64,000 nucleotides of DNA from Acidovorax carolinensis (GCF_002157145.1 NZ_CP021361.1:2659001-2723000), one strand, 5' to 3'; counted from the stretch's first letter, positions 47,260 through 57,227 are shown. The notes: a model not told the origin generated them from the letters alone. Made by a program: numbers and translations.

Positions 47260-48583
47260 CCCCCTGCCCCGCCCGCACGCCGCTGGCCAGGCTGGCCGTG
47301 AGCAGATAGCCGCCGGTCGGCGCTTCCCAGTCGAGCATCTCGCCCGCGCAGAACACGCCGGGCGCGGCGGTCGCCATGAGGTGCTCGTCCAGCGCCTCGA
47401 ACGCCACGCCGCCCGCCGTGCTGATGGCCTCGTCGATGGGGCGGGTTGCCACCACGGTGATGGGCAAGGCCTTGATGGCATGGGCCAGGGCCACCGGGTC
47501 GTTCATGCCGTCCTTGCCCAGGTGTTCATACAGGATGCCTGCCTTGATGCCGTCCAGGCCCAGCCGGCTCTTGAGGTGGCTGGACAGCGACCGCGACCCA
47601 CGCGGGTGGCGCACCTCCACCAGCACACGTTCGGGGCTGTGGTCGGGCAGCAGATCGAGGTGGAACGTGGCGTGGCCGTGGGCCTCGATCTCGTCGCGCA
47701 GCAGGTGCGAGGCGGCGTAGACCAGGCTGCCCTCCACCCCTGTGGCCGTGACCACAAACTCCCCCCGGCGGCTAAAAATTCGGCCCTGGCTGTCCGTGAA
47801 GCTGAGCGCCACGGTCTTGAACGGCTGGCCCGCAAAACGCTCGGCAAAATGCGGCGTCCAACCCACGGCCGGCGTGGGCGTGCGGCCGATCAGCTCTTGC
47901 AAAAAAACACGGCGCGTTTCGCCCACCGGCGCATCGGCGCGCAACACGTCAAAGCCACAGTTGGCCGGGCGCAGCGGCGCCACGGCCACGCCGCGCTGCG
48001 CCAGCAAGGGCACCCACGCACCATCCGACCCCAGGCGCGCCCAGCTGCCGCCGCCCAGCGCCAGCACCACCGCGCGGGCCGTAACCCGCACCTCGACCGC
48101 GGGCGCGGCAAAACGCAACGCACCATCATCAGCCCAGCCCAGCCAGCGGTGGCGCATATGGAACTGCACCCCCTGCGCGCGCAGGCGCTGCAGCCAGGCG
48201 CGCAGCAGGGGCGCCGCTTTCATGTCGGCCGGGAAAACGCGGCCCGAGGTGCCCACAAAAGTCTCCACCCCCAGCCCCTGCGCCCAGGCGCGCACCTCGG
48301 GCCCGCCAAAGGCCTGGATCAGCGGCTCGATCTGCGGCTGGCGCCCGGCGTAGCGGCTGGCAAAGGGCTCGTGCGGCTCGGAATGCGTGAGGTTGAGCCC
48401 CCCCTTGCCCGCCAGCAAGAACTTGCGCCCCACCGAAGGCATGGCGTCAAACAGATGAACTGTCCCCCCTGCCTGCGCCAGCACCTCGGCGGCCATCAGA
48501 CCGGCGGGGCCGCCACCCACGATCACGGCATCGCAGTGCAGAGGATTGGCCGCAGCGGTTGCCGCTTGGGTGGGTGCATTCAT
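47228..48583 (-). CDS. NAD(P)/FAD-dependent flavoprotein, TIGR03862 (HI0933/BaiN-like) family
   Basis: A 451-residue flavoprotein with the dinucleotide-binding GGGPAGLMAAEVLAQAGGTV near residue 24, the GRKFLLAGKGGLNLTHS motif, a GTSGRVFPADMKAAPLL motif and the C-terminal FAD motif FCAGEMLDWEAPTGGYLL. Its reaction is unknown; the related BaiN reduces bile-acid intermediates, but this is not evidence of the same role. I use the ATG at 48583, which follows AAAGG; 48604 is an alternative. The C-terminus and stop codon come from an element A copy. Confidence 0.9.
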   Translation of the reverse strand: MNAPTQAATAAANPLHCDAVIVGGGPAGLMAAEVLAQAGGTVHLFDAMPSVGRKFLLAGKGGLNLTHSEPHEPFASRYAGRQPQIEPLIQAFGGPEVRAWAQGLGVETFVGTSGRVFPADMKAAPLLRAWLQRLRAQGVQFHMRHRWLGWADDGALRFAAPAVEVRVTARAVVLALGGGSWARLGSDGAWVPLLAQRGVAVAPLRPANCGFDVLRADAPVGETRRVFLQELIGRTPTPAVGWTPHFAERFAGQPFKTVALSFTDSQGRIFSRRGEFVVTATGVEGSLVYAASHLLRDEIEAHGHATFHLDLLPDHSPERVLVEVRHPRGSRSLSSHLKSRLGLDGIKAGILYEHLGKDGMNDPVALAHAIKALPITVVATRPIDEAISTAGGVAFEALDEHLMATAAPGVFCAGEMLDWEAPTGGYLLTASLASGVRAGQGVLRFLAANAC

Positions 48584-48618
48584 GGGAAAAACCTTTGTAT
48601 CCATCGAAAACGTTCAAT

Positions 48619-51600
48619 TCAGAACAGGGATCCCTGGACGGAGCCCTGGGGTGCGCCACCGGCAGCGTCTGGGCCCGGGGCGGGGGCGAGAGTATGGCGC
48701 ACTGCGCCGTTCCCCTGCCCCGAACCGGCCCCCAAGACGGGATCGTCGATGGCGGCGGCGGCTTCAGGCACACGCACCATGCGGCCGTCGCCCGTCAGGA
48801 ACGCGGCCCACACTGGCTCTCCCGGCGCTTGCCCCATCACCGCCGCACGGTAGCGCTGCAATTGCGCCATCAAAGCGGGCTGGCGCTCGGGCTCGGCGGC
48901 GCTTTTGTAGTCGAGCACCCACCAGCCCGCGCGCTCGGGCGGCTGGTGGCAGTGCACCAGGCGGTCGATGCGCAGGCTCTGGCCCTGGTAGCGCAGCGGA
49001 GCTTCGTTGATGGTGGTGTCCACCACGGTGGCATCCCAGGCCCAGGCGCCCTCGCCCGCCAGGATGCGCTGCGCCGTCTGGGCGGCAATGCGCGCGGCGC
49101 CCACGGTGATGTCAAAGTCCTGAGCCAGCCGCGCCACGCGGGCCGCAGGCCAGCCCTGGGTGCGCAGGTCGGCCAGCGGGACACCCGCCACGCCGGCCTG
49201 CTCCAGCAACTGGTGCATGGCCTCGCCCAGGCGCGAAGCGGGGGTGGACAGCGATGCCTCCGGGTCGGCCGGATCGGTGCCCTCTTGCACCAGCCGGGGA
49301 ATGGCGCGCAGTTCGGCAGGAAGCACAGGCAACTCGGCCAGGGTGAATTGGTCGTGCACGCTGTCCGTCGTCGCGGCAACCCCATCGGCGTCAACCTCGT
49401 CCAACACCTCCACATCCGCCAGCAAGGGCGCCAGCCGGTTCCACCAGCTTCCCGGTGCAGAAACACTGGGCAGCACGGACGACAACGCCAGGCAGTGTTT
49501 GGCGCGCGTCATGGCCACGTACAGCATGTTGAGTTCTTCGCGCTGGCGCGCCTGTTGCTCGACGGCCAGGGCGGCTTCGGCGCTGGGCGGCGGGCTGGAT
49601 TCGCTGGCCAGAAAGACAAAACCTGCGGGCTCGGTCTTTTCGCCGGGCCAGTCCACCAACACGCCCATGGTCTCGGCCTTTTGCGGGCGGGTGTCGGTGT
49701 CGAGCAGCAGCACACAGCGCGCCTCCAGCCCCTTGGCGCCGTGCACGGTGAGCAGTCGCACCGCCTGCGCATCTACCCGGCCGGGCGCGCGCACGCCGCC
49801 CTTTTTCATGGCGCGCACAAAGGCATAGGGCGTGAGGTAGCGGCCACCGTCGTGCTGCAGCGCAGCCGAAAGCAACGCGCGCAGATTGGCCAGCACCGCC
49901 CTGCGCTGCGCAGCGGGCGCAGCGGCGGCAAAGCGGGCCAGCACATCGCCGTGCTGGTAGATGGCGTGCAGCGCGTCGTGCGGCGGCAAGGCGTCCACCC
50001 AGGACTTGTATTGGGTCAAATGGGCCGCCAGCGCTTTTAGTTCAAGCGGTAGCAGCTCACTTTTTTGAAGCAGATCAAACCAGCTACTGCCCGCATGTTC
50101 GGGCTGGCGGCGCAGCACGGCCAGCGCGACCAAGGCATCGTCACCCAGGCCGAACAACGGTGACTTGAGCGCACGCGCCAGCGAGAGGTCGTGCCCGGTG
50201 GACACCAGGGCATCGAGCAGCGCCACGATGTCCTGCACCTCGGGCGCGTCGAACAGGTCGGCCTTTTCGGGCTGCACGCACGGCAGGTGCAGCGCGCGCA
50301 AGGCCTCCTGCATGGCGGCGAGCCGGTCACGCTTGCGGGCCAGCACCAGCACTTCGTTCGGCGGCGTGCCCGCGGCGATCTGCGCCGCCACCCAGGCGGC
50401 GGCCTGCGTGCATTCGCGCATGCGCTGGGTTTCCTCGGGCTCGTGGCGCGGCTCGGTCAGGCTGTCGCGCCAGGCGAACGGGTCGGTGCCGCCGCCCCCG
50501 TCAGTATCCGGCGGCAGGATGGCGGGCAGGCGCAGCAACACGCCGGGGTCTGTGGATTCGGTGGTGTGGTCGCGGAACCCGCTGGTCTCGCCCTGCGCCA
50601 AGGCCGCGCCCATCACATGGTTCACGGCGGCGATCACGCCCGTCGCGTTGCGGCGCGTGTGGTCGCAGCTGAGCAGGTCGCCGCGCAGGCCGTCGCGCAC
50701 AAAGGCCTGCGCGGCAATGAACACCTGCGGCTCGGCGCGGCGAAAGCGGTAGATGCTCTGCTTGGGGTCACCCACGATGAACACACTAGGTGCCGCAGCC
50801 CCGCCGCCCGATCCCGCGTAGCCCGAGAGCCAGGCGTGCAGCGCCTGCCATTGCAGCGGGTTGGTGTCCTGGAACTCGTCCACCAGCAGGTGGCGGATGC
50901 GCGCATCCAGCCGCTCCTGCACCCAGCCCGAGAGGATGGGGTCGGCCAGCATCACGAGCGCCGTGCGCTCCACATCGTTCATGTCCACCCAGCCATGCTG
51001 GTGCTTGACGGCGGCGAACTCTGCAATCAGGCAGCGCGCCAGGCGGGCCATGCGCTGCTGGTGCTGCCAGGCGTCGTGCTGGCGGCGGACGGTGAGCAGG
51101 CGCTGCAGCTCGGGTTCGGCCTCCTGCGCGGCGGGGAATTTTTCGAGGTTCTTGGAAAGCCGGTCTTCCTTGGCGACGAACATGGCCTTGCGCAGCAAAT
51201 CCAGACGCTGGTTCAGGTCGCCGCAGGCCAGCGCATCGATGATGGCGTCGGCGGCCTTTTGCGGCGTCTTGTTGGCCTCGGCCCCCAGGGCCTTGGCGCG
51301 GTCCAGCCAGCGCTGATGGCAGACGTCGCCCTGCAACGCATCGGCGGGCTCGTTGAAAGCCGCCAGATCCGGGTACTGCACCTGGAATGGCGGCACCGAC
51401 GCATCGACCACCCCCGCCACATCGGCCAGGTCAAACTCCACGCGCTTTGACAGCGCCGCCGCCAGCGCCTTGTGGGTCTGCGAGCGGCCATGGCGGGCCA
51501 CCACGGCCTCGTAGTCGGAACGCAGGCTGGCGCTGGTGGCCACGGTCTGCAGGAACGGCCCCCACACCTCGCGCACGGCCTCGGCATCGTCTTCGAGCAG

Positions 51601-52077
51601 CTCGAAGTTGGCGGGCAAACCCTGCGCCTGCAGCAGCGCCAGCGGGGCCGTGCCGAGCAGCGCGGCAAACCAGCTGTGGAAGGTGCGGATCTGCACCGGG
51701 CGGCCGCTGGCCAGCATCTGGCGGTATAAATTTTGTAGCGCCTCGCGCTTATCCAGAGCGCGCTCGGGGCTGATTCCTCTTGCAACCAGCTCGCGGGTCA
51801 GGTCGCCCAGCGGTGCCTGTGCAAACGCTTCCAGCCATTCCTGCAGGCGCTGGCGCATTTCGCCGGCTGCCTTTTTGGTGAAGGTGATGGCCAGGATCTC
51901 GTGCGGCGCGGCGCCGTCGAGCAGGGCGCGCAACATGCGCGACACCAGCATCCAGGTCTTGCCCGCGCCTGCGCAGGCCTCTACCGCCACGCTGCGCGCG
52001 GGGTCGCAGGCGATGGCGTAAAAGGCTTCGCGCGAAACGGCGTGGCCGTTGTGTTCGTATGCAGCTTGTTCAGTCAT
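48619..52077 (-). CDS. addA: AddA-like UvrD helicase/nuclease (double-strand break repair)
   Basis: A 1152-residue superfamily 1A helicase with a fused nuclease. Walker A is ACAGAGKT (residues 34-41), motif II with its DEFQDTNPLQWQALH lies near 390, motif III follows as VGDPKQSIYRFRRAEP, motif V-VI as TVHGAKGLEARCVLLLD and NMLYVAMTRAKHCLAL. The C-terminal PD-(D/E)xK nuclease shows LRIDRLVH and WVLDYKSA. It pairs with the AddB-like gene upstream to resect DNA ends, the alternative to RecBCD. Element A sequence encodes LLQKSELLPLELKAL near residue 680. Confidence 0.9.
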   Translation of the reverse strand: MTEQAAYEHNGHAVSREAFYAIACDPARSVAVEACAGAGKTWMLVSRMLRALLDGAAPHEILAITFTKKAAGEMRQRLQEWLEAFAQAPLGDLTRELVARGISPERALDKREALQNLYRQMLASGRPVQIRTFHSWFAALLGTAPLALLQAQGLPANFELLEDDAEAVREVWGPFLQTVATSASLRSDYEAVVARHGRSQTHKALAAALSKRVEFDLADVAGVVDASVPPFQVQYPDLAAFNEPADALQGDVCHQRWLDRAKALGAEANKTPQKAADAIIDALACGDLNQRLDLLRKAMFVAKEDRLSKNLEKFPAAQEAEPELQRLLTVRRQHDAWQHQQRMARLARCLIAEFAAVKHQHGWVDMNDVERTALVMLADPILSGWVQERLDARIRHLLVDEFQDTNPLQWQALHAWLSGYAGSGGGAAAPSVFIVGDPKQSIYRFRRAEPQVFIAAQAFVRDGLRGDLLSCDHTRRNATGVIAAVNHVMGAALAQGETSGFRDHTTESTDPGVLLRLPAILPPDTDGGGGTDPFAWRDSLTEPRHEPEETQRMRECTQAAAWVAAQIAAGTPPNEVLVLARKRDRLAAMQEALRALHLPCVQPEKADLFDAPEVQDIVALLDALVSTGHDLSLARALKSPLFGLGDDALVALAVLRRQPEHAGSSWFDLLQKSELLPLELKALAAHLTQYKSWVDALPPHDALHAIYQHGDVLARFAAAAPAAQRRAVLANLRALLSAALQHDGGRYLTPYAFVRAMKKGGVRAPGRVDAQAVRLLTVHGAKGLEARCVLLLDTDTRPQKAETMGVLVDWPGEKTEPAGFVFLASESSPPPSAEAALAVEQQARQREELNMLYVAMTRAKHCLALSSVLPSVSAPGSWWNRLAPLLADVEVLDEVDADGVAATTDSVHDQFTLAELPVLPAELRAIPRLVQEGTDPADPEASLSTPASRLGEAMHQLLEQAGVAGVPLADLRTQGWPAARVARLAQDFDITVGAARIAAQTAQRILAGEGAWAWDATVVDTTINEAPLRYQGQSLRIDRLVHCHQPPERAGWWVLDYKSAAEPERQPALMAQLQRYRAAVMGQAPGEPVWAAFLTGDGRMVRVPEAAAAIDDPVLGAGSGQGNGAVRHTLAPAPGPDAAGGAPQGSVQGSLF
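50029..50070 (+). repeat. Element A copy (right half) inside addA
   Basis: CAGCGCTTTTAGTTCAAGCG, GTAGCAGCTCACTTTTTTGA and AG match the right half of the family. It is in frame in the central helicase region of addA. Confidence 0.55.
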
Positions 52078-52165
52078 TTCCCGGATCCAATTTTCCGGTC
52101 GCACTGCCGGCCCCCGCAGTGCCCCTGCGCTGCGATACCGACGCGCCTCCAGCGCGAGGGACGCC

Positions 52166-52259
52166 GCGCAAAGGCCGCCCCGCCGCGCTGGCGTCGTCCC
52201 CCCTCCCGGCGCAGCCGAGAGAGGGGGTGAAGCCGCGCAGCGGCTCAGGGGGGTGTGCG
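52166..52259 (-). repeat. Element B copy between addB and addA
   Basis: In the direction of addB it starts at the addB stop: ACACCCCCCTGAGCCGCTGC, GCGGCTTCACCCCCTCTCTC, then GGGAGGGGGGACGACGCC and GCGGCGGGGCGGCCTTTGCG. It may end the addB transcript or separate it from addA. Confidence 0.8.
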
Positions 52260-54860
52260 CTAGTCATTCCAGAAATCTTTTCGGCACAGGCCGCGCGCGG
52301 CGCAGTAGTCACACACAGCGCCCTCGCCCAGCGCGGGCATCGGTGCGCCTGCGGCAATACGGGCGAAGTCGTGCTGGATGCCTTCGACCAGCAGGTCGCG
52401 CAGGTGCACCACTTCGTCCTGTTCGTGCATCTGCGTCTCGCCGCGTTCACCCACATTCACGTAGGCGGCGCGCAGCGTGTCGTGGCTCAGCAAGGCGGCA
52501 TAGAACGCAAGCTGGGTATCTTCGGCACCGGCGCCGATTCGCTTGCGCGTGACGGTGTCGTTCTCGGTCTTGTAGTCGATGACCAGTGGTGTGGGCTCGC
52601 CGGTGGACGAAACGGCATCGATGCGGTCGATGGTGCCCACCAGTTGCAGGGCGCCCAGCGGCTGGCTGGTCTGCACCTCGGCCTGGCGAAAGTGGCCACC
52701 GGCCTGCTCATGCTGCGCAAGCCAGCGCAGGTAGCCGTCGCGCACCTGCGGCCAGCCTGCAGCAAACGGCAGAAAGTCGCCCTCGCCCAGGCCCTGCTCC
52801 AGCGTGACGGCCTGCGCGGCGCTGTCCATGCTGTCCACGCGGGTGGCTGCGTCGTCCGTCGGGTGGGCCAGCAGCGCCTCATGAAAGTGCTGCAGCACCG
52901 CGTGCAGCCAGTTGCCAAAGTCGCGCTTGTCCACTTCAGCCGCCAGTTCGTCGGCCTCTTGCAGACCCAGCTGGCGCAGTGCAAAAAAGCGGTAAGGGCA
53001 GTGCCGCAGATCGGAGTACGCGGTGGATGACAGGCGCACCACTGGCAGCGCGCTGCCATCGGGCAAGGGCCGCTCCGTGGGGTGGGCCGCCACGGAGCGC
53101 TGGCTGCGGTCGTCCGCCCCCTGCGTGGCCATGCCATCGAGGTGCAGCGCTTGCACCAGCGCACTGGCCAGCAAGGGCTCGCCGCCTTCGTCGCCCGTGC
53201 GCCACAACACATCCACTGCCGGTGTCTGCAGCGCGTGTTGCCAGGCGGCGCTCTGGGCTAGTTCCAGCGATTCGCGCGTGGGCAGGCCCCAGGCCTGGCG
53301 TTGCGCCTGGGTCCAGTCGCCCACGGGTTCGGGCGAGGGCTGCAGGCGCTTTTCATCGCAACCGGGCAATACCAGCGCGGCAAACGGGCGGGCCAGTAAC
53401 TGGGGCATGGGCAACACGACCACGGGCGCATCGCCCATCTGGGTGGGCACGTAACGCGCGGCTTCGAGCACCTCGTTGGCCCAGCGGGTGAACTCGGCCA
53501 GGGCCATGCGGCGGCCGGCGCTGGCCCAGCCCTCCAGCTCGGCCTCCTGGCCTGCCTGCAGGCGCAGGGCCGTCAGCACGCGGGCACCGGCAGGGTCTTC
53601 TTCCAGCGCGGCCCACTGGCCGCTGCCCACCAGCAATTCACGCAATGCCTGCAGCCACTGCGCCAACGGGCGCGGCGCGCGCAGGGCTTCGCGCCAGTCC
53701 TGCACCTGGGCCACACAGGCCGCCAGCGCGGGCTTGTCCGACCAGTCGCGCGCTGCCGCGCCCGACCAGGTGGCCACCTGGGCCTTGCGCAATGCTCGCT
53801 CCAGGGTGTTGAGCGCCACGGGCTCGATGGCCGGTGCGTGCTTGAGCCAGTCCAGCCCCTCATCGGCAGAGGCGTTCCAGGCGCTGGCCTTGAGGGCTGA
53901 CATCAGTTGAGCGGCAGCCCGGGTGGTGGAAAGCGTCCAGCCGTTTTCATCGCGCACCGCCACACCACAGCTGGTCAGATGCGCGCCGATGCGACGCGTG
54001 AGGGCACGGTCGTTGGCCGCCAGTGCCACCGGGGTGCGGCCGGCCACCACGTGGGCCAGCACACAGGCGGCGGCGCGCTGGGCTTCATCCTCCGCATCCT
54101 GCGCGGCGTGCAGGGCAATGGGGCCTCGAGCGTGGGCATCCATTGACGCAGGCGGCAACGCCAGGGCCAGCGCCTTGTCGCCCCAATGGACCTGCAGGGC
54201 CTGCGCCAGCGGCTCCACCTGAAAGCCTTGCAGCACCACCAGAGCGTCCACCGACTGGCGCACGCCGGGCTCGAACAGCACATCCGTGGCATGGCGCGAG
54301 GCCAGCACCCATTCGAGCGCAATGCGGGCCACCACGGCTTCAAAGCGCAGGGTGGAGCCTTCATCGGGCTCGGGCATCAGGCTGCGCGCCTGAAGGCCCC
54401 AGGCCTCACGCTGCACCGGGGCGATGGCCGCCACAGCCACCGCCAACTGGGCGGCAGCCTCTTGCAAAGGCACTGCCAGCACGTCGCGTTGCGCAGCCAG
54501 GCCAGCACGATCGAGCAAGGTGCGCGCAGTGAGCGTGTCGCGCGCCACATCCCCGGCCAGGTCATCGCCCTGCGGCACAAAGGCCGCCAGCTGGCGGGCC
54601 CAGTTGCGCGTGGTTTCGAATCGGGGGGCGAATCCGTCAGCATGGTGCAAGGCCCAGTAGCGCTGCGCCCAGGGCATGAGCTGCGCATAGGGCACCAGTA
54701 CCACGGTGCGCGCAGGATGGGCCCGCAGCCCCTGCATGTGCGCCTCTACCCGGGCGAGCACCTGCTGCCAAAGGGCCGCGCACTGATCGCTTTTCGCTAT
54801 GACTGTCATAGCGTCATAAGACCCGGCCACACCGGTGAACGTGGGATTGGTTTCTGTCAC
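52260..54860 (-). CDS. addB: AddB-like PD-(D/E)xK nuclease family protein
   Basis: An 866-residue partner of AddA. The N-terminal two thirds is an inactivated helicase-like region (VLVPYAQLMPWAQRYW; PLPQLLARPF-like PMPQLLARPFAALVLPGCDE), and the C-terminal nuclease has GTIDRIDAV and LVIDYKTEND with the catalytic Asp and Lys. One Cys in LRHCPYRFF plus the C-terminal CDYCAARGLC give the four cysteines of the AddB/Cas4-type iron-sulfur cluster. The GTG at 54860 has AGGG 5 bases upstream; ATG at 54809 is an alternative. It is divergent from trxA. Confidence 0.88.
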   Translation of the reverse strand: MTETNPTFTGVAGSYDAMTVIAKSDQCAALWQQVLARVEAHMQGLRAHPARTVVLVPYAQLMPWAQRYWALHHADGFAPRFETTRNWARQLAAFVPQGDDLAGDVARDTLTARTLLDRAGLAAQRDVLAVPLQEAAAQLAVAVAAIAPVQREAWGLQARSLMPEPDEGSTLRFEAVVARIALEWVLASRHATDVLFEPGVRQSVDALVVLQGFQVEPLAQALQVHWGDKALALALPPASMDAHARGPIALHAAQDAEDEAQRAAACVLAHVVAGRTPVALAANDRALTRRIGAHLTSCGVAVRDENGWTLSTTRAAAQLMSALKASAWNASADEGLDWLKHAPAIEPVALNTLERALRKAQVATWSGAAARDWSDKPALAACVAQVQDWREALRAPRPLAQWLQALRELLVGSGQWAALEEDPAGARVLTALRLQAGQEAELEGWASAGRRMALAEFTRWANEVLEAARYVPTQMGDAPVVVLPMPQLLARPFAALVLPGCDEKRLQPSPEPVGDWTQAQRQAWGLPTRESLELAQSAAWQHALQTPAVDVLWRTGDEGGEPLLASALVQALHLDGMATQGADDRSQRSVAAHPTERPLPDGSALPVVRLSSTAYSDLRHCPYRFFALRQLGLQEADELAAEVDKRDFGNWLHAVLQHFHEALLAHPTDDAATRVDSMDSAAQAVTLEQGLGEGDFLPFAAGWPQVRDGYLRWLAQHEQAGGHFRQAEVQTSQPLGALQLVGTIDRIDAVSSTGEPTPLVIDYKTENDTVTRKRIGAGAEDTQLAFYAALLSHDTLRAAYVNVGERGETQMHEQDEVVHLRDLLVEGIQHDFARIAAGAPMPALGEGAVCDYCAARGLCRKDFWND
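54795..54813. repeat. 19-bp perfect palindrome at the addB 5' end
   Basis: CGCTATGAC, one T, then GTCATAGCG. It lies in the first 22 codons of addB if GTG 54860 is used, or across the start if ATG 54809 is used. It could be an operator or a decayed repeat. Confidence 0.5.
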
Positions 54861-54918
54861 AATGCCCTGACTTTAAACGTACACCGGTCCCAACCCGCTC
54901 AAAATCAAGGAATCCGCC

Positions 54919-55251
54919 ATGGCCAGCGAACTCATCAAACATGTCTCTGACGCCAGCTTTGAAGCCGACGTGCTGAAAACCGGCACCACGGTGCTGGTGG
55001 ACTACTGGGCCGAATGGTGCGGCCCCTGCAAAATGATCGCCCCCATCCTGGACGAAGTCGCAGGCACCTACCAGGGCAAGCTGCAGATCGCCAAAATGAA
55101 CGTGGACGAAAACCGGGAGATCCCCGCCAAGTTCGGTATCCGCGGCATCCCCACGCTGATGCTGTTCAAGGACGGCCAGCTGGCCGCCACCAAGGTCGGC
55201 GCCATGAGCAAGGCACAGCTCACCGCCTTCATCGATCAGCAATTGGCCTGA
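54919..55251 (+). CDS. trxA: Thioredoxin 1
   Basis: A 110-residue cytosolic disulfide reductase with the classical active site [10 protein letters not shown] (C34, C37), the cis-Pro in [11 protein letters not shown] and the usual [14 protein letters not shown] segment. AAGGA lies 9 bases before the ATG. It precedes rho, as in many Proteobacteria. It is the canonical thioredoxin, unlike the WCGHC protein at 30.3 kb. Confidence 0.96.
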   Translation: MASELIKHVSDASFEADVLKTGTTVLVDYWAEWCGPCKMIAPILDEVAGTYQGKLQIAKMNVDENREIPAKFGIRGIPTLMLFKDGQLAATKVGAMSKAQLTAFIDQQLA

Positions 55252-55510
55252 TTTCCAGCCGCTTGCCAGGGCCCCTTTTTTCGGGGCTGCTGGCGCGGCG
55301 AATGTTCCGATTGTTTACTGCATGACGCTGCCTTCGTTGTGCGATCCGGTCAGCACGGATTTTTTCCTGTCATAATTTCGCCAGATCACCGGCTTGCACG
55401 CATTGGCAACCGGTTCGAGATCCCCAGGCAAGCCGGGGCTGCAAACAGCGGCTCACCCGGTCACCGCCACTCCCCCAAGATTCACACCAACTCCGCCAAG
55501 GAGTCACCCC

Positions 55511-56773
55511 ATGCACTTAAATGAACTCAAGGCACTTCATGTGTCTGAAGTCCTGAAGCAAGCCGAAGAACTCGAAATCGAAAACACGGGCCGCATGCGC
55601 AAGCAGGAGTTGATGTTTGCCATCATCAAGAAGCGCGCCAAGACCGGTGAACAGATCATCGCGGATGGCGTGCTGGAGATATTGCCCGACGGTTTCGGCT
55701 TCCTGCGCAGCCCCGACACGAGTTTCACGGCCAGCACGGACGACATCTACATCAGTCCGAGCCAAGTGCGTCGCTTCAACCTGCACACCGGCGACATGAT
55801 TGAAGGCGAAGTCCGCACACCCAAGGATGGCGAACGGTACTTTGCGCTGAACAAGCTCGACTCCGTCAATGGCGGCCCGCCAGAGCAGAACAAGCACAAG
55901 GTCATGTTCGAAAACCTGACGCCCCTGTTCCCCAAGGAGCAGATGCGCCTGGAACGCGACGTCAAGAGCGAAGAGAACATCACCGGCCGCATCATCGACA
56001 TCATCGCGCCCATCGGCCGCGGCCAGCGCGCCCTGATCGTGGCCCCGCCCAAGAGCGGCAAGACGGTGATGATGCAGCACATCGCCCATGCCATCACGGC
56101 CAACAACCCCGACGTGCACCTGATGGTGCTGCTGGTGGACGAGCGTCCTGAAGAAGTGACCGAAATGCAACGCACGGTGAAGGGCGAAATCATTGCCTCC
56201 ACCTTTGACGAGCCCGCCGCCCGCCACGTGCACGTGGCCGAGATGGTGATCGAGCGCGCCAAGCGCCTGGTCGAATTGAAGAAGGACGTGGTGATCCTGC
56301 TCGATTCCATCACCCGCCTGGCCCGCGCCTACAACAACGTGGTGCCGTCAAGCGGCAAGGTGCTGTCGGGCGGTGTGGATGCTGCGGCACTGCAGCGCCC
56401 CAAGCGTTTCTTCGGCGCCGCGCGCAAGGTCGAAGAAGGTGGCTCGCTCACCATCATCGCCACCGCGCTGGTCGACACCGGCAGCCGCATGGACGAAGTG
56501 ATCTTTGAAGAATTCAAGGGCACGGGCAACTGCGAAATCCACCTCAACCGCCGCCTGTATGAAAAGCGCGTGTTCCCCGCCATCGAGCTCAACAAGAGCG
56601 GCACGCGCCGCGAAGAGCTACTGCTGGCGCCCGAGATCCTGCAAAAGACCCGCATCCTGCGCCAATTCATGTACAACATGGACGAGATCGAATCGATGGA
56701 ACTCATGATCAAGAACATGAAGGCCACGAAGAGCAATGTCGAGTTCTTCGACATGATGCGCCGTGGCGGCTAA
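55511..56773 (+). CDS. rho: Transcription termination factor Rho
   Basis: A 420-residue hexameric RNA helicase that ends transcription. The N-terminal RNA-binding domain begins [20 protein letters not shown] and includes the cold-shock-like [12 protein letters not shown]. The ATPase core has Walker A in [12 protein letters not shown], Walker B in [17 protein letters not shown], and the R-loop [26 protein letters not shown] precedes the ATG at 55511. The 259-bp 5' UTR includes TGTCATAAT, a possible extended -10 (55368-55376); long leaders are common for autoregulated rho. Confidence 0.97.
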   Translation: MHLNELKALHVSEVLKQAEELEIENTGRMRKQELMFAIIKKRAKTGEQIIADGVLEILPDGFGFLRSPDTSFTASTDDIYISPSQVRRFNLHTGDMIEGEVRTPKDGERYFALNKLDSVNGGPPEQNKHKVMFENLTPLFPKEQMRLERDVKSEENITGRIIDIIAPIGRGQRALIVAPPKSGKTVMMQHIAHAITANNPDVHLMVLLVDERPEEVTEMQRTVKGEIIASTFDEPAARHVHVAEMVIERAKRLVELKKDVVILLDSITRLARAYNNVVPSSGKVLSGGVDAAALQRPKRFFGAARKVEEGGSLTIIATALVDTGSRMDEVIFEEFKGTGNCEIHLNRRLYEKRVFPAIELNKSGTRREELLLAPEILQKTRILRQFMYNMDEIESMELMIKNMKATKSNVEFFDMMRRGG

Positions 56774-56795
56774 ACCGTCGCGCTGCTTCCCGGCA

Positions 56796-56823
56796 TTGCC
56801 CGCCGCCCGCTCCGGGCTATAAT
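56796..56823 (+). promoter_or_regulatory. rpmE2 promoter
   Basis: TTGCCC (56796-56801) and TATAAT (56818-56823) are separated by 16 bp, a strong sigma-70-type match. It lies about 95 bp before the rpmE2 start and just after the rho stop. Confidence 0.65.
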
Positions 56824-56917
56824 CGTGGGCTTTTTCTGCGGAAAGTACGCTGGATGTTTCACGAGGCAAAGGTTGCTTCGGGTCCCGCACGGCTCCCGCA
56901 CTTGACAAGGATTGATC

Positions 56918-57175
56918 ATGAAAGAAGGCATTCACCCCAACTACCGCGAAGTTCTGTTCGTGGACCTGTCCAACGGTTTCAAGTTTGTGACCCGTTCCTG
57001 CGTGAACACCAAGGAAATGGGCAAGACCGACGACGGCCGTGAGCTTCCCATGTTCAAGCTGGACACCTCCAGCGAATCGCATCCTTTCTATACCGGCACG
57101 CAAAAATCCGTGGACAACATGGGCGGCCGCGTGGAACGTTTCCGCAACCGTTTCGGCAAGACTGCAGCCAAGTAA
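56918..57175 (+). CDS. rpmE2: 50S ribosomal protein L31 type B
   Basis: An 85-residue L31. It starts MKEGIHPNYREVLFVDLSNG and has the type B insertion and ESHPFYTGTQK segment. The zinc-binding CxxC cysteines of type A are absent (only one Cys, in TRSCVNT), so it is the zinc-independent form. AAGGA precedes the ATG. It has its own promoter and terminator after rho. Confidence 0.96.
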   Translation: MKEGIHPNYREVLFVDLSNGFKFVTRSCVNTKEMGKTDDGRELPMFKLDTSSESHPFYTGTQKSVDNMGGRVERFRNRFGKTAAK

Positions 57176-57195
57176 TTCGCCGCATTTCCGCCAAG

Positions 57196-57227
57196 AAGGC
57201 AGCACGGGCAACCGCGCTGCCTTTTTG
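57196..57227 (+). terminator. rpmE2 terminator
   Basis: An 8-bp stem AAGGCAGC / GCTGCCTT with a 12-base loop runs into TTTTTG, 20 bp after the rpmE2 stop. Confidence 0.85.

Noticed and set aside
51722..51775. Possible further element A copy in addA
   Set aside because: Only GTAGCGCCTCGCGCTTATCC resembles the core; the arms are missing, so it may be chance.
55258..55300. Hairpin after trxA as an intrinsic terminator
   Set aside because: The T run is in the loop (GCCCC-TTTTTT-C-GGGGC) and no T tail follows the stem, so it does not fit an intrinsic terminator.
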